From the NCBI GenBank assembly GCA_034620365.1, contig JAQGEQ010000363.1:62001-126000 (forward strand): a stretch of 64,000 nucleotides of DNA. The letters run 5' to 3'. The notes under the pieces were generated by a model that was not told the origin of the DNA, made no database searches, and saw only the letters and a program-made list of their open reading frames with translations. Positions 48,670-59,345 of this stretch are shown here, one piece after another. The translations under genes were made by a program, and so were the position numbers. This DNA comes from Pegea sp. RAD2-039 (Eukaryota > Chordata > Thaliacea > Salpida > Salpidae). How positions within the stretch are numbered: the stretch's first letter is position 1; the number at the start of each line of letters is the position of its first letter.

Positions 48670-51353
48670 CTACGGTACAAGTTTCTTAATCAGTGGTTTT
48701 AGGCGAGCTGACAAACGTTTTTCAAAACTTCAGAATCACATTCATAAATTATATTTTCAAAATGTTAGCTAATGAGGACGAGCGCTTATAATCGTTTAAA
48801 ACTTCCATCGAAATAAAATACATCTAGATAGAATTGACAAAAATATTGTTGAGCTGTAACTAGACTTTAACCGCTAAAATTATTTGCTAAATTCATAAAT
48901 GCAAATAACAGAAAGTAAAAAAAGTAGATTTATCTAAAAAAAAGTTTACTAATAAACAAAGTATTCTGAATCAATTTTTTTTAACTGAAAAAGTTTCATG
49001 TTACTCTTAACCACAAAATTAAATTTGAATAATCAGCTAGAATAATAAAAAAAACACTTTTCTGAGCTAAACATGTTTATTAAGAGACTACTTACTACAA
49101 TAGTTTTTCAAAATGAAGTTCTTCTTTTGCGCTGAATATAAAATGTGCTTACTCTTAATATTGCTTACAGCATTTTTCTAGTTGCTCAAATCGTTAAATG
49201 TTCAAATCTAACATAGCTGTAATTTGAATGTCTATGGAAGCAAAATTGTAAACTTCACAATGATTCGAAAACTACACTTTGTCACACAGCACCACTCGGT
49301 AATAAAGTGCTTTCCAAAATGCATAGTGGTGTTCAGTCAAGCGTGACACAAAGCTTAAAGCACAATAATTTAGATTTACAGTTTGCTTATTAGTGGGTAA
49401 AAGAAAACCAATGAATTAATCCAACACAACTTGGTCAATATTTCATTACCGATGTTTGTACCCATGGAAGAGTCTTAAGACTTTATTCTTTGAAAAAGTA
49501 ATAAACAATTAATTTTTAATGAACAGCCTTCTTATTTCGATCTAAATAATTTTGATCAAATCTTGTTTTTGAAGAAGTTAAATCAATAAATCAAAGGAAA
49601 TGAGATATTTCTTTCTGTAAAAGACTAAATTTATTTCATAACCAAACAAAAAGTTATTCAAATACTAAACTAATAAAGAGCAAATTGTAATTCAAAAAAA
49701 TAATAAAACAAAAATATTTATTATAATTAAATTCAAAAATATTTGTACTTTTGCTTTCACTAGTTTAATGTAGATTCCATATTTCAAAAATAAAAAATTC
49801 TCATAAAATTTGATCTGAATTGGAACTGAAACATTTAGTTTCGTACAAATAAGAAAAAGTCAAACACCCATCTATTAAAAAACATTGCGTAAAGAGGAAC
49901 CTTAGATTAGATTAAAGAGGAAGTCTAGTTTTGGATATAACATCAAATTTATTTATTTTAAATGTTGAGAACATACTTAAACCGCAGCTTAATAATTTAT
50001 TTCTTAAATTTAAATTAGATTTAAAGTTTTTCGAAAACAATTTTTGTTTTCAAGACTATACTGAATTTGTTGATAAAAATAAAAGCTATTACTTCAACCA
50101 AATAAGCAATTCTCTATTAATAACTAACCCTTTTTCTAATTTTATAAATGATTTATCGAAAATTAAAGTCGTTTTGTAAAATTTATTTGTTTTCAGATAG
50201 CTAAAAATTTTTCGCTAAAATTTGATTATAATAGATTTCTAACGAGTAAAACTGATTACAAAAAAAATCTTGAGAAATATGAAATAAAATTTCTGAAAAA
50301 TATTATTCTAATAAAATATGATAAATTACTTTTGGTGTTTTGACAATCAAAGTTCACTCTAAGAAATATAAACTGATTTTTCAGTGAAAGTTTACTTTTC
50401 GAGATTTATATTTTCAATAAACAAAAAAATATCTTGTTTTGATGGTCATCAAAATAAAAAGTAAACATCATAAATCTGATTAGCTTTCTGTTCAGTTTTT
50501 TACACAATAAAATCAAAAAAAAGTTATCAAAAGATCAAAAGCAACAAAACTGTTATTTGATTTTGAAAGATTTTTGAAAATAACCAGCAGAAAATACAAA
50601 CAAAGAGAAATAAAAGCCTTTTTTCTACTACAAGAAAAGTTTCATAAAATTGTTATCTGCTAAAAATAAACTTCACTATTTTAAATTTATTAATTTTTGA
50701 TGACCAATTATTCTTTAAAATAAATAAAATATTTCAGTTAATTTATTTATACACTACTAACAGAATTTATTCTAGATTTTTCATAAGCACCAACTATTTT
50801 ATCAGTGTTATATAATCAAATGTCAACGATGTTAGATAAGAAACTTAACAAGTTTATAATAACTTGGAATTAATAAGCTGCTGATAGTTATTGAAGATAA
50901 ATATAAATTTAATCATATTATACTGAGGAATACTATGATCTGCACAATTGACATCTTATTTGGTATCTAATATTTTTATATAATTTTTATTGTGTTTACT
51001 TTTATATTACAATTTCCAATTTATCACTTAGGCATACATCTATAAAATTTGAGGAAATGTGTTTAATTTCTCTTCTATTAGTTAGTTAATTTAAAATGAA
51101 TCAGTTAATCTAACAGAGCTCTATTTTATTAAAAGTTGAATACAGCAGAAAACCAGGGACTCGCCCACAAACACTAAAACCTTTCATAAAACTTCCATCA
51201 AACTAAACCCAATCTATTTAAGTTTTTTAAATAATAATTTTTTATACAATTTCATAACAGCTTATGCCTATAAGCTGTTTGAAAGAGTCACTCAAGATAA
51301 AAGTTATTTAGATTAAATATATTTCAAATATATTTATCTAGCCCATATAACAT
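48670..51353. other. AT-rich intergenic region
   Basis: No gene recognised. The open frame 49931-50179 (82 codons) starts without a visible splice or family signal and has AT-driven composition; I do not call it. Confidence 0.35.
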
Positions 51354-51425
51354 TTTGCAAAATATGTGCTCTCTTTAGGCACCCGCCTTCGCATTTATAT
51401 ATATAAATAAATAAATAAATAAATT
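51354..51425 (+). mobile_element. LINE 3' tail with (TAAA)n end
   Basis: Reads GTGCTCTCTT...CCTTCGCATTTAT and ends in repeated AAATA units. The same arrangement (GATGCTCTCTT...CTTTGCATTTATTG then AATAAATAAATAA) closes the LINE copy at 58586-59345 on the other strand. It is a short 3'-end fragment of that family. Confidence 0.6.
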
Positions 51426-52484
51426 TTCAATAAAAAATTTATTATGATTTATTATCAGCAAACTTTTAATTTGTATTTTATTTGTATCTGATGACAAAAT
51501 TTAAGCTACATGCTGACTTTTGAACAGAGTTTCAATTTTGTTGAAAAGCCACAAAGTGAAAATTAAACTTTGGTTTGGTAACTTGATGTTACTTAACATT
51601 CTCTGATACTTTAACTTCTCAATTATTTTGACCAAAACTATTTGGACACTTTTAAAACTGTTCACCAAACAAATCCATCCAAATCACAGGTCAACTTTTT
51701 TGTATGGAGTTTTCACCTTAAACAAAAGTTTTAAATCTTTTGAAAGATCGTTTACTAAGAACACTTTTCTTGGAGTACCATTTTTAGGACAGTCTCTATG
51801 AGTTTGATATTAAATCTTTGTAATATCAGCGCCTTTTTCTGGACCCCGTACAACTATTTACAATTATTAATGTTTTTATCATCTTCCCTTCAATTGTAAG
51901 ACCTGCAACTTCTGTAGAGGTTCATCGAACTCTTTTTAACAACTTTAATAGTACTCAGTGGAGGTTTGGATTTTTCTTCCCAACTCCATCACTACATCAA
52001 AATCCACCTTATTAAAGATTAGTTTAAATTTTTGTTGAAGCAATTTTTTTAAAGAAGATTGTATAAAAAATATCAATATTATTCTGCTAATATTTAAAAA
52101 TTATGTTCTTTGAGGATTTAAAAGTTTAGAAAATTTTTTTGAATATAGTTTTTGAAATTCACTGATCTTTCTATCTAATCTGTATTTCGCTTACATAGTT
52201 AACCAATTTATACTTTGTAACCATTTTGTTGTAACTAAATGTAATTAATGAAATTACAAAACTCCAGTGCAGCAGATTTTGCTGAATACTAAATTCAAAG
52301 ATTAATCAATTATAATCAATTAAAAAATAAAATAGAACTTATCTAGGCTGTATGTAAGATTTTAGCAATTAATTCTAAATCTTTTTACTTATAAACAACT
52401 AGATATAATAACTTCTATTTATTCAATTTTAAAAATTTTAAACATTTGATTATTTATTTTGAAGTCAATCATCTTTTTCTAAAA

Positions 52485-52517
52485 TCCTTCGCATTTATTG
52501 TAATAAATAAATAAAAT
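52485..52517 (+). mobile_element. LINE 3' terminal fragment
   Basis: CCTTCGCATTTATTGTAAT followed by AAATAAATAAA, matching the 3' end of the LINE family at 58586-59345. It directly precedes the structured repeat copy 2. Confidence 0.55.
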
Positions 52518-52540
52518 TAATTTTACATTTTCATCATTTT

Positions 52541-52940
52541 TTGGCCTGCTTCGGCCAAGAACAACCATGGACATATACTTGGTACGTGTATATGGAGATC
52601 TATTTGTTGCTCATGCAGATTCCACTTATCAATAACTCAGCCAGGTGATGCAGTGGAACAGACGGGATGCAGCTGCGCCCAGTTAGCGCCACAGGAGCTG
52701 CCAGAACGACACTGAGTGACGAAGTGCCTACAAGGCTCTGACTTCGGATTTAAATTCGAAATTCTGCGTCTCCTAGAAGTGTTGTCATTAACCAGACTCA
52801 CAGGGCCCTTCTACCCGGGAACTTTGTATGGACTCTTCCTTGTCACTAATATGTGTCCACGTGGACTCAAGCTTGGAAATTCCCGCTTGGTAGCCAGGTA
52901 TGGTGACCGCCTCACCACACAGATGGACAACTCATAATTT
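52541..52940 (+). repeat. Structured dispersed repeat, copy 2
   Basis: GC-rich island in AT-rich DNA. It opens with a perfect hairpin, TTGGCC-TGCTTC-GGCCAA (52541-52558). The stretch 52632-52790 aligns with 20880-21035. The core at about 52716-52746 is identical in both copies and folds as CGAAGT/ACTTCG around GCCT/AGGC. Beyond it lies a part missing from copy 1, with further palindromes such as TCCACGTGGA. An open frame of 73 codons (52716-52937) resembles no protein that I know. The element class is unknown. Confidence 0.75.
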
Positions 52941-53144
52941 ATTAAAATATAATTGAAACTAATTTTTTTGATACAATTTATAAGATTTCAGAAAGTTTTA
53001 AGTTGATGATCAGCATTTTAAGCAATCTCCGATAAAAAGTGATTTAATCGATTAAATATTATAATTATCAATTAACCTTTACTTCAAAAACCAGATAAAG
53101 TGCTGTCTTATTGGATTATACAAAAAGCTTTTTCAGTTTATAGG

Positions 53145-53247
53145 ATTTCGTGTATACTGGTTTAAATTGGTAAAAAAAACTAAAAACTACTTCGTATTGT
53201 AAATAGTTTAATTGATATTATAACGAAAATCATTTTAGCACCAAAAT
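53145..53247 (+). repeat. 103-bp direct repeat, copy 1
   Basis: Starts ATTTCGTGTATACTGG and ends TTTTAGCACCAAAAT; almost identical to 53581-53684 apart from the length of one A run. Confidence 0.9.
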
Positions 53248-53580
53248 TTTTACAAAATATGAAATTAAGAAACTTAATGTCGCAGAACAAATTAACAAAA
53301 AATCAAAGCAAAAACTCAGATCAGATCAAAGACATCTTTGAACCTTTCGTATAGCTTAACGTTGTTTGAAAAAATAATATTATCTAAGGCGACAAGATAT
53401 ACTGGTTAATCAAACTGTAAATGCAATAAAAATAAAAATAACATTACTATAATTTTGTATAAAGCATGTATTAAAAAACAGAAAATTTTTGTGCGACAGA
53501 ATAGAAACATCCGTAGTGTAAATGGTCTAATTGATAAATATATTGTTGGATTTAGAAAAAAAACTTTTTTAGTTTCTACT

Positions 53581-53684
53581 ATTTCGTGTATACTGGTTTA
53601 AATTGGTAAAAAAAAACTAAAAACTACTTCGTATTGTAAATAGTTTAATTGATATTATAACGAAAATCATTTTAGCACCAAAAT
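53581..53684 (+). repeat. 103-bp direct repeat, copy 2
   Basis: Second copy, 264 bp before the start of the gene at 53948. A more diverged partial match (GTAGTGTAAATGGTCTAATTGATA) lies at 53513-53536, between the two. Confidence 0.9.
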
Positions 53685-53947
53685 GTTTATTTAAAGTTTT
53701 TTTTTTGATTTTAATTAAAACTCATTTACAACTGAAATAAGAGAATAATGATCTAACATTATCTCAGTATCATAGCAATAATGAAAGGTCATAATGGAAT
53801 TAGGCCATTATGACATCACAATCAAGTAGGCTTACTTCTTGAAAAACTTTTTTCTTTTACAACAATTCGCTTTTGATAGTTTATCATAAACGCGCAAACT
53901 TTTGATTCGATTTATAGTGAATTATTTGATTATTCTGATTTATTTCG

Positions 53948-55244
53948 ATGAATCCACTATCAATCCTAAAGATGTTAGGTACTGCCAGTGCAACAGTAAA
54001 GTCACTGCTGTGCTTCTGTTTATTTGCATCTCCAGTACCGTTCTTTTACTCTTTTCAACCTGATCTTACATTCTTTAAGGATATCACTCAATTTCAGCCT
54101 TTAATTGGGAAAACTAATAACGGATTTTGGAATGTCTTTCCTTATGTCAGTGAACTGCTCTTTAAGCAAGTGGACTACAGCAAGGAAAGTCTTTTTGAAT
54201 CCGTTTGTGATCTTGACTTCGACAAAACCAAAAAAGTCGCTCATGCTAAACTTGTTAAATTTGGTGAAAAAGTTGAAGACTTCTACCATGAATATAGCAC
54301 TTTCTTCTGGGATGTATTTTTAAAGATTATATTTGTGCTAGATTTTGTTTACATGTTAGATAAACTGATAGGACTATTAAACAGGTTAGTTGTAAAGATA
54401 AATATTATTTGTAAAATGCTTTTTGAATAATGTCCGAGTTTGAAAAGCTCAAATTATTATTTTTTGTCTTAAAACGTTTTAAATCATTTCAGAATTTATC
54501 AATCAATTGATAAAATATTTCTTGCAAATTCTGAGAATAAAAGTTCTACTGAATCTGCCACCACTGAAGCAGAGATGTTAGAATTAGAAAAAGCCCAATT
54601 TATTAATGATACAAAAAGTATTAAAGCTGCAATGAAAAGGGCTGACCCTCGTAGACTTGTATCAGTAATAGCTTCAACAGATGAAGTTACATCTCAAACA
54701 ACTATTAAAGAAAACTTGATTAACAGCAAAAGTTCAATAAAGTTCAACCCAGCTCTGGTTAGTTTACTGATTATTTCTTACAATTATTTTGTGCTACATT
54801 TTATCATCTCTTTTTAGTAACCTTAGTTGACTTTAAATTATTTTTAGGCTAAAGATTATTATGGGGCTTACGCTACAGTCAAAAAAATGATGATTGAAAA
54901 CTTTTCTGATCAACCTGAAATAATTCTAGAAGAACTTAAGGAAGGAGAAAACTCAGTAAGTTTATTAAAACATTTAGTTGTTTCATATTTTTAAATGTTA
55001 AACGTTCATTAGGAAAAAGAAAATTTGTATGAAATAGTGGAATGCCAAAGTAGCGACAGCATTGATGACTTAGATTGTTTTTATGACATAAGAGATGAAA
55101 ATGTAAGTTTTGTCAACTTTATTTTTTGTTTGAATGTTTATTTAGTCAATAAATATAAAAAGTCCAACTATAAATATATTTCTGATAAAATATTTTCTAA
55201 ATACTTCTGTACTTTATCAGGAAATTTCAAATGAAGATAATTAG
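53948..55244 (+). CDS. Unrecognised protein with two hydrophobic segments
   Basis: Exons: 53948-54384, 54493-54757, 54848-54955, 55013-55102, 55221-55244 (TAG); 307 residues, all GT-AG, in frame throughout. Hydrophobic segments lie at about 17-36 (KSLLCFCLFASPVPFFYSF) and 119-136 (FFWDVFLKIIFVLDFVYM). The part between is rich in aromatic and charged residues; after the second segment comes a soluble region with a Ser/Thr-rich stretch (SSTESATTEAEM) and a basic patch (AAMKRADPRRLVSVI). The C-terminus is strongly acidic (DSIDDLDCFYDIRDEN). A hairpin or two-pass membrane protein with a long cytosolic tail would fit. I cannot place it in any family. A modest acceptor-like TTTATAG ends 31 nt before the ATG. 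Confidence 0.7.
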
Positions 55245-56329
55245 AATGCAATGAAACCGATGCTAAAGAAGAAACTTATTTGTGTATCTGTTAAATGCTG
55301 ATCTTCTGATATCAAGATTGTTTTGAGTTTCTGTAAAGTCATAAGAGCCTATAAAAGTGTTACAAGAAGCAAGATTAGTGGCAACTTGTTAATATGTTTA
55401 AGATGAAATTTGTTCTACTGCTTTCTACTTTGATTACCAAAATCTTTGTGATTACTTCTTATGTGTTTCAGCTATTATCTTTAAAAAACAAGTTTACTTC
55501 TCGTAATAAAATATATCTTCCTAGAAATCTGTGTTTATCAATAAAGTTTTATTTCTTATTTTTCGTGCTTCAGCTGGTTATATTACTCCAAATTATTATT
55601 TCTAGTAAACTTTGCTTGCTCTAAATACATCTGAAATCAAATAAACCATTTTTTTGTTCTTGCTTTTTTGAAAGTAATTTAAGCAGAAATGTTGTTCAAA
55701 CTAAGACTGATAAATGAATGTAAATGAGCTTTAAGGAATGTAGATCAGGAGATAAGGAAATAAAAATCTATAATTGATAAATTGAATCTCAAATCTTTTT
55801 GCTCAGCAACGGTGTTTTCAAGTTTGAAATTGAAATATTTTATTTTAAAGACTACTTTGATTTATAAATTAATTTAATTTATCACAGCATAAAAGAAATT
55901 ACTAGATAAAAAGTTATTCTTAGTTTTTATTATTTATTTTTATATTCAACAAGCAAATTTATCAATTAAAACTGAACCTATGAAGCTATTTTTTGCTATT
56001 AAGTTAACTTAGAACTGGAAATTGTCAAGGAACCTCTGTCTAAAACTTCCATCTAGCCACACTCGAGTTTGACAAGTTTTAAATATTTGCTAAATTCATT
56101 TTTCCTAATAGATTATTTATTAAATCATTTATCACTAAAATTTATCACAAACTATATATTGATATAAATTAAATAAACATTTTTATATTTTATCCGATAA
56201 CTTTAAAAATCATGATTTCTTTTACTGTAAAAAGTCTCATTTAACCTTTAATCGAAGTTTGAAACTTTTTAACAAACAATTTTTAAAGAAAACTAATTTT
56301 AAAAAAGTTTCATTCTATTCTGTTACAAT
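55245..56329. other. AT-rich intergenic region
   Basis: 3' flank of the preceding gene. The open frame 55394-55624 is hydrophobic, without family resemblance or splice context. Confidence 0.35.
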
Positions 56330-57545
56330 AAACGCAAAGGAGAGTGTCTAAAAAAAGCACTTCTCGCTAACACACATTTTCCCAAATTAAATTATATATT
56401 ATAATAACTATCAACTATTAATTCTTAACATTTAATATTTAACTATAACTATTATATATAGTTAAGATAAAAAAATAGAAAGCAAAAGATGTAACACATG
56501 ACATTTCAGTAGTCCCCAAAACATATAACTGTGAACAATTACATAGAATGTTAAAGGAAAGTAAAAAAGGAAAAATTCACAGCTTAGAAATGACAATGTT
56601 GGCAATGTTATAACGATTCAGCTTCTGCTTGAACAACGCGAGTGATTCTGACATGAAAATGTCTTTTGGCAGCTGGTTCCAAGTACTAATTGTGTAGTAT
56701 TAGAAAAAAATTCGCTCTGACTAGCGTACCAGGTGATGTGGGCTTTTTAAGATGTAATGTTTGTCGTCTGAGCTGATATAACTTGAAGGAAGGACTAATG
56801 GAAAATAAATCATCAAACTGAAGGTCAATTAAAATGTGGATAATTTTAAAAATAAGAATAAATTCGTATTTAATCCGTAAAATTTTTAAAGTATCTAAAT
56901 TTAACAAGCTAAAAATGATTTTCATAGTCATTGTATTAAATTATTAAGTTTCCAGCATACCAACCTTGTAAATGAACAGATTCAGTTTTTTTGATATCAC
57001 TAACCTGATATGAGATAAAGATAGTCCGATAAGGAAGTACGGATTCTTAGAATTAGAAGGTCTTTATAATAGGTTAAATAAGATTGATTGATTTTGCAAA
57101 GATTTTAGAGCCCCGATTGTACAATTTAAAGTCAGATGATAGGGTAATGTTAAGGTCAAGGACCGAAGATATTCATTGCATAATAAATCCATTGATGGAA
57201 TATTAGTTTAAGGAATGAGCAGCTGGTTTACAGGAGACAGTTATTAGTTATTTAGTTTGTGGGCTGGATTCTGAGCTGCCAGTTTATTGACCAGTTTCTA
57301 CCGTGTTTAGAGCAGTTTAAAGTTGTGAAAGATTGCAAAGTAATAGCTTAATGTTATCTGCATACACAGACACACTGGCATCATCTACTGCTACTAGTCT
57401 TCTGATGAGGTCTTCAATGAAAAGTAAAAAAAGAAGGGAACCCTTAGGAGCCCCACCGGTGACTTAACTAGGAGTAGATAAAGATTTCTCAACACAAGTT
57501 TATCAGATTCTACCTGCTCTGTAATCTTCAATCCACTTTATGTAA
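56330..57545 (-). mobile_element. 5'-truncated LINE, CR1/jockey-like, copy A
   Basis: Minus-strand remains of a non-LTR retrotransposon reverse transcriptase. From the 5' side: WIEDYRAGR near 57530, GGAPKGS near 57450 (the family's GVPQGS), LFLLFIEDL, then the active-site motif as YADN (57353-57364, one base from YADD), and the C-terminal part (FDDLFSISPSFKLYQLRRQT..., ISTWNQLPKDIFMSESLALFK, NRYNIANIVISKL) at 56850-56590. Stops and frameshifts break it, so it is inactive. Compared with copy B it lacks about 80 bp near 57020. The 3'UTR runs to about 56335 but lacks the tail repeat. Confidence 0.85.
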
Positions 57546-58585
57546 TAAAAAGTTTTTAAGTTATATAAAAAGTAAAACTAATTGATTGATGGACAAATAA
57601 AAACTAATTCTTTATCGTTTTTTTTTTTGATTTATGAAAATGTGCAAAAAGTATTTTAAGTCAATTTCTCGGTCAGATAGATAGCAACACTTACAAAGAA
57701 TATTCAGGTAAAATTGTGAGTCATACAAGTTTTTAAAACTTGTAAACGTCAAGAAGCTTTAAAAGTTCAACAGATTCAAGTTTTTCAAATTATAGTAAAA
57801 TCAAGTAAACAAATAGTTGAAAGATATAAGTCAGAATACTTTTACTTTTTGCATAGCTATATAAAATATCTGATGAAATCAAAGAGCTTGGTAATAATTA
57901 ACTTTTAATATTGATTAGTCTAATCATTTGTACCTCTAGTTAAACCTATTTATAAAAATGCTCTTCAGATGAAATGTTCATAAATTGTGATTTATGGTCT
58001 AATTTAGTTTCTCCTCAGTACTTTTACTTTAGTTAAAATGGAACAAGCTATTAGGTTTTGTATCAAGTTGTTTATTTTTGTTAAAACCTTGTAAAAAATT
58101 CTCTTTACTTTGATTGTAATATTTCACAATAAATATTTCTACTTCAGTAAAAATTCCAAATACTCAAAGTAAAGAGAATTTTTAATTAAAACTTCAGTAT
58201 ACAAAATGTTTACCTTTTAATTAGATAATTTCACATACATCAAATACATCTTGCAATACTTTATACTTATTAACTAAGTAATTAGCTTTGTAAGCATAAT
58301 GCTTAGATTAAATTTTAAAGAGCTTACTAATAATTGTGAAGTTACTAATAATAATCTGTCTTTAAAATTGCTGCAGTTTTTACCAAATTATTTTGAAATA
58401 AATTTTAAAATTTTAAAATAGATTAATTTCTACAGAAGGGTTTTTCTCAAAAAATTATTGATTTACATTTGGAATTTTATTCAATAAACTTTAAGTCTTA
58501 TTCTATTTTTTAAATAATCCAGCGACATTTTACTCAAAGGGTAATTTATTGATTATAAAATAATTTCTGCCTCTAAAAAGAATTT
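57546..58585. other. AT-rich region between two LINE copies
   Basis: No gene or recognised repeat. It separates two same-strand copies of one LINE family. Confidence 0.35.
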
Positions 58586-59345
58586 ATTTATTTATTACAA
58601 TAAATGCAAAGAAGAGTATTTGAAGAGAGCATCTTCCGCCAACACACATTCTCACAATTAACATCTATTTAGTCAAAAATATAGAAAGTAAAAGATGTAA
58701 CACATGGCATTTCAGTAGTCCTCAAAGCATAAAACAGTGAACAATTACATAGAATGTTAATAATATAAGAAAGAGAAAAAAAATCACAGTTTACAAATGA
58801 CAATGTTGGCAATATTATAACATTTCAAACTCTTTTTGAACAACGCGAGCGACTTCGACATGGCAATGTCTGTTGGCAGCTGGTTCCATGTACTAATTGT
58901 ACGGTATGAGAAAACATTTGCTCTGACCAATGTACTAGGTGATATAGGCTTATTATGGTGTAATGTGTGTCGTCTGAGCTGATATAACTTGATGGAAGGA
59001 CTAATGGAAAAGAAATCATCAAACTGAATGTCAGTTAAATTGTGGATAATTTTAAAAATAAGAATTAAGTTATATTTAATCCGTCGAATTTCCAAAGTAT
59101 CTAAATTTGAAGAAGCTGAAACGATGTTTATAACTATCATATTTAATATTAAGTTTCCTGCATACTAATCTCGTAAATGTGGCTTGAACAGATTTGATAT
59201 TTTTAATGTCACTAGTTGATATGGCATCCATGCACTGACATTGTATTCAAGAATTGGACGTACTTACATTTTGAAAAGATTGATAAAAAAGCATCGGTTC
59301 TTAGAATTAAAGGGGTTTATGCTTATCATAAGTTAGAGCATTTAT
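58586..59345 (-). mobile_element. 5'-truncated LINE, CR1/jockey-like, copy B
   Basis: Same family as copy A, shorter but better kept. A minus-strand open frame of 118 codons (58784-59140) reads LDTLEIRRIKYNLILIFKII, FDDFFSISPSIKLYQLRRHT, LVRANVFSYRTISTWNQLP and SLALFKKSLKCYNIANIVI, the conserved C-terminal domain after the reverse transcriptase of jockey/CR1-type LINEs. Before it, in another frame, comes VRPILEYNVSAWMPYQL, the thumb-region motif. The 3' end carries GCATTTATTG and AATAAATAAATAAA at plus 58586-58612. Truncated before the catalytic motifs. Confidence 0.88.

Noticed and set aside
49931-50179. 82-codon plus-strand frame
   Set aside because: Asn/Lys/Phe/Leu-rich, no recognisable motif, isolated in repeat-flanked DNA.
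55394-55624. 76-codon hydrophobic frame after the orphan gene
   Set aside because: No in-frame junction to the orphan gene and no membrane-protein family resemblance.
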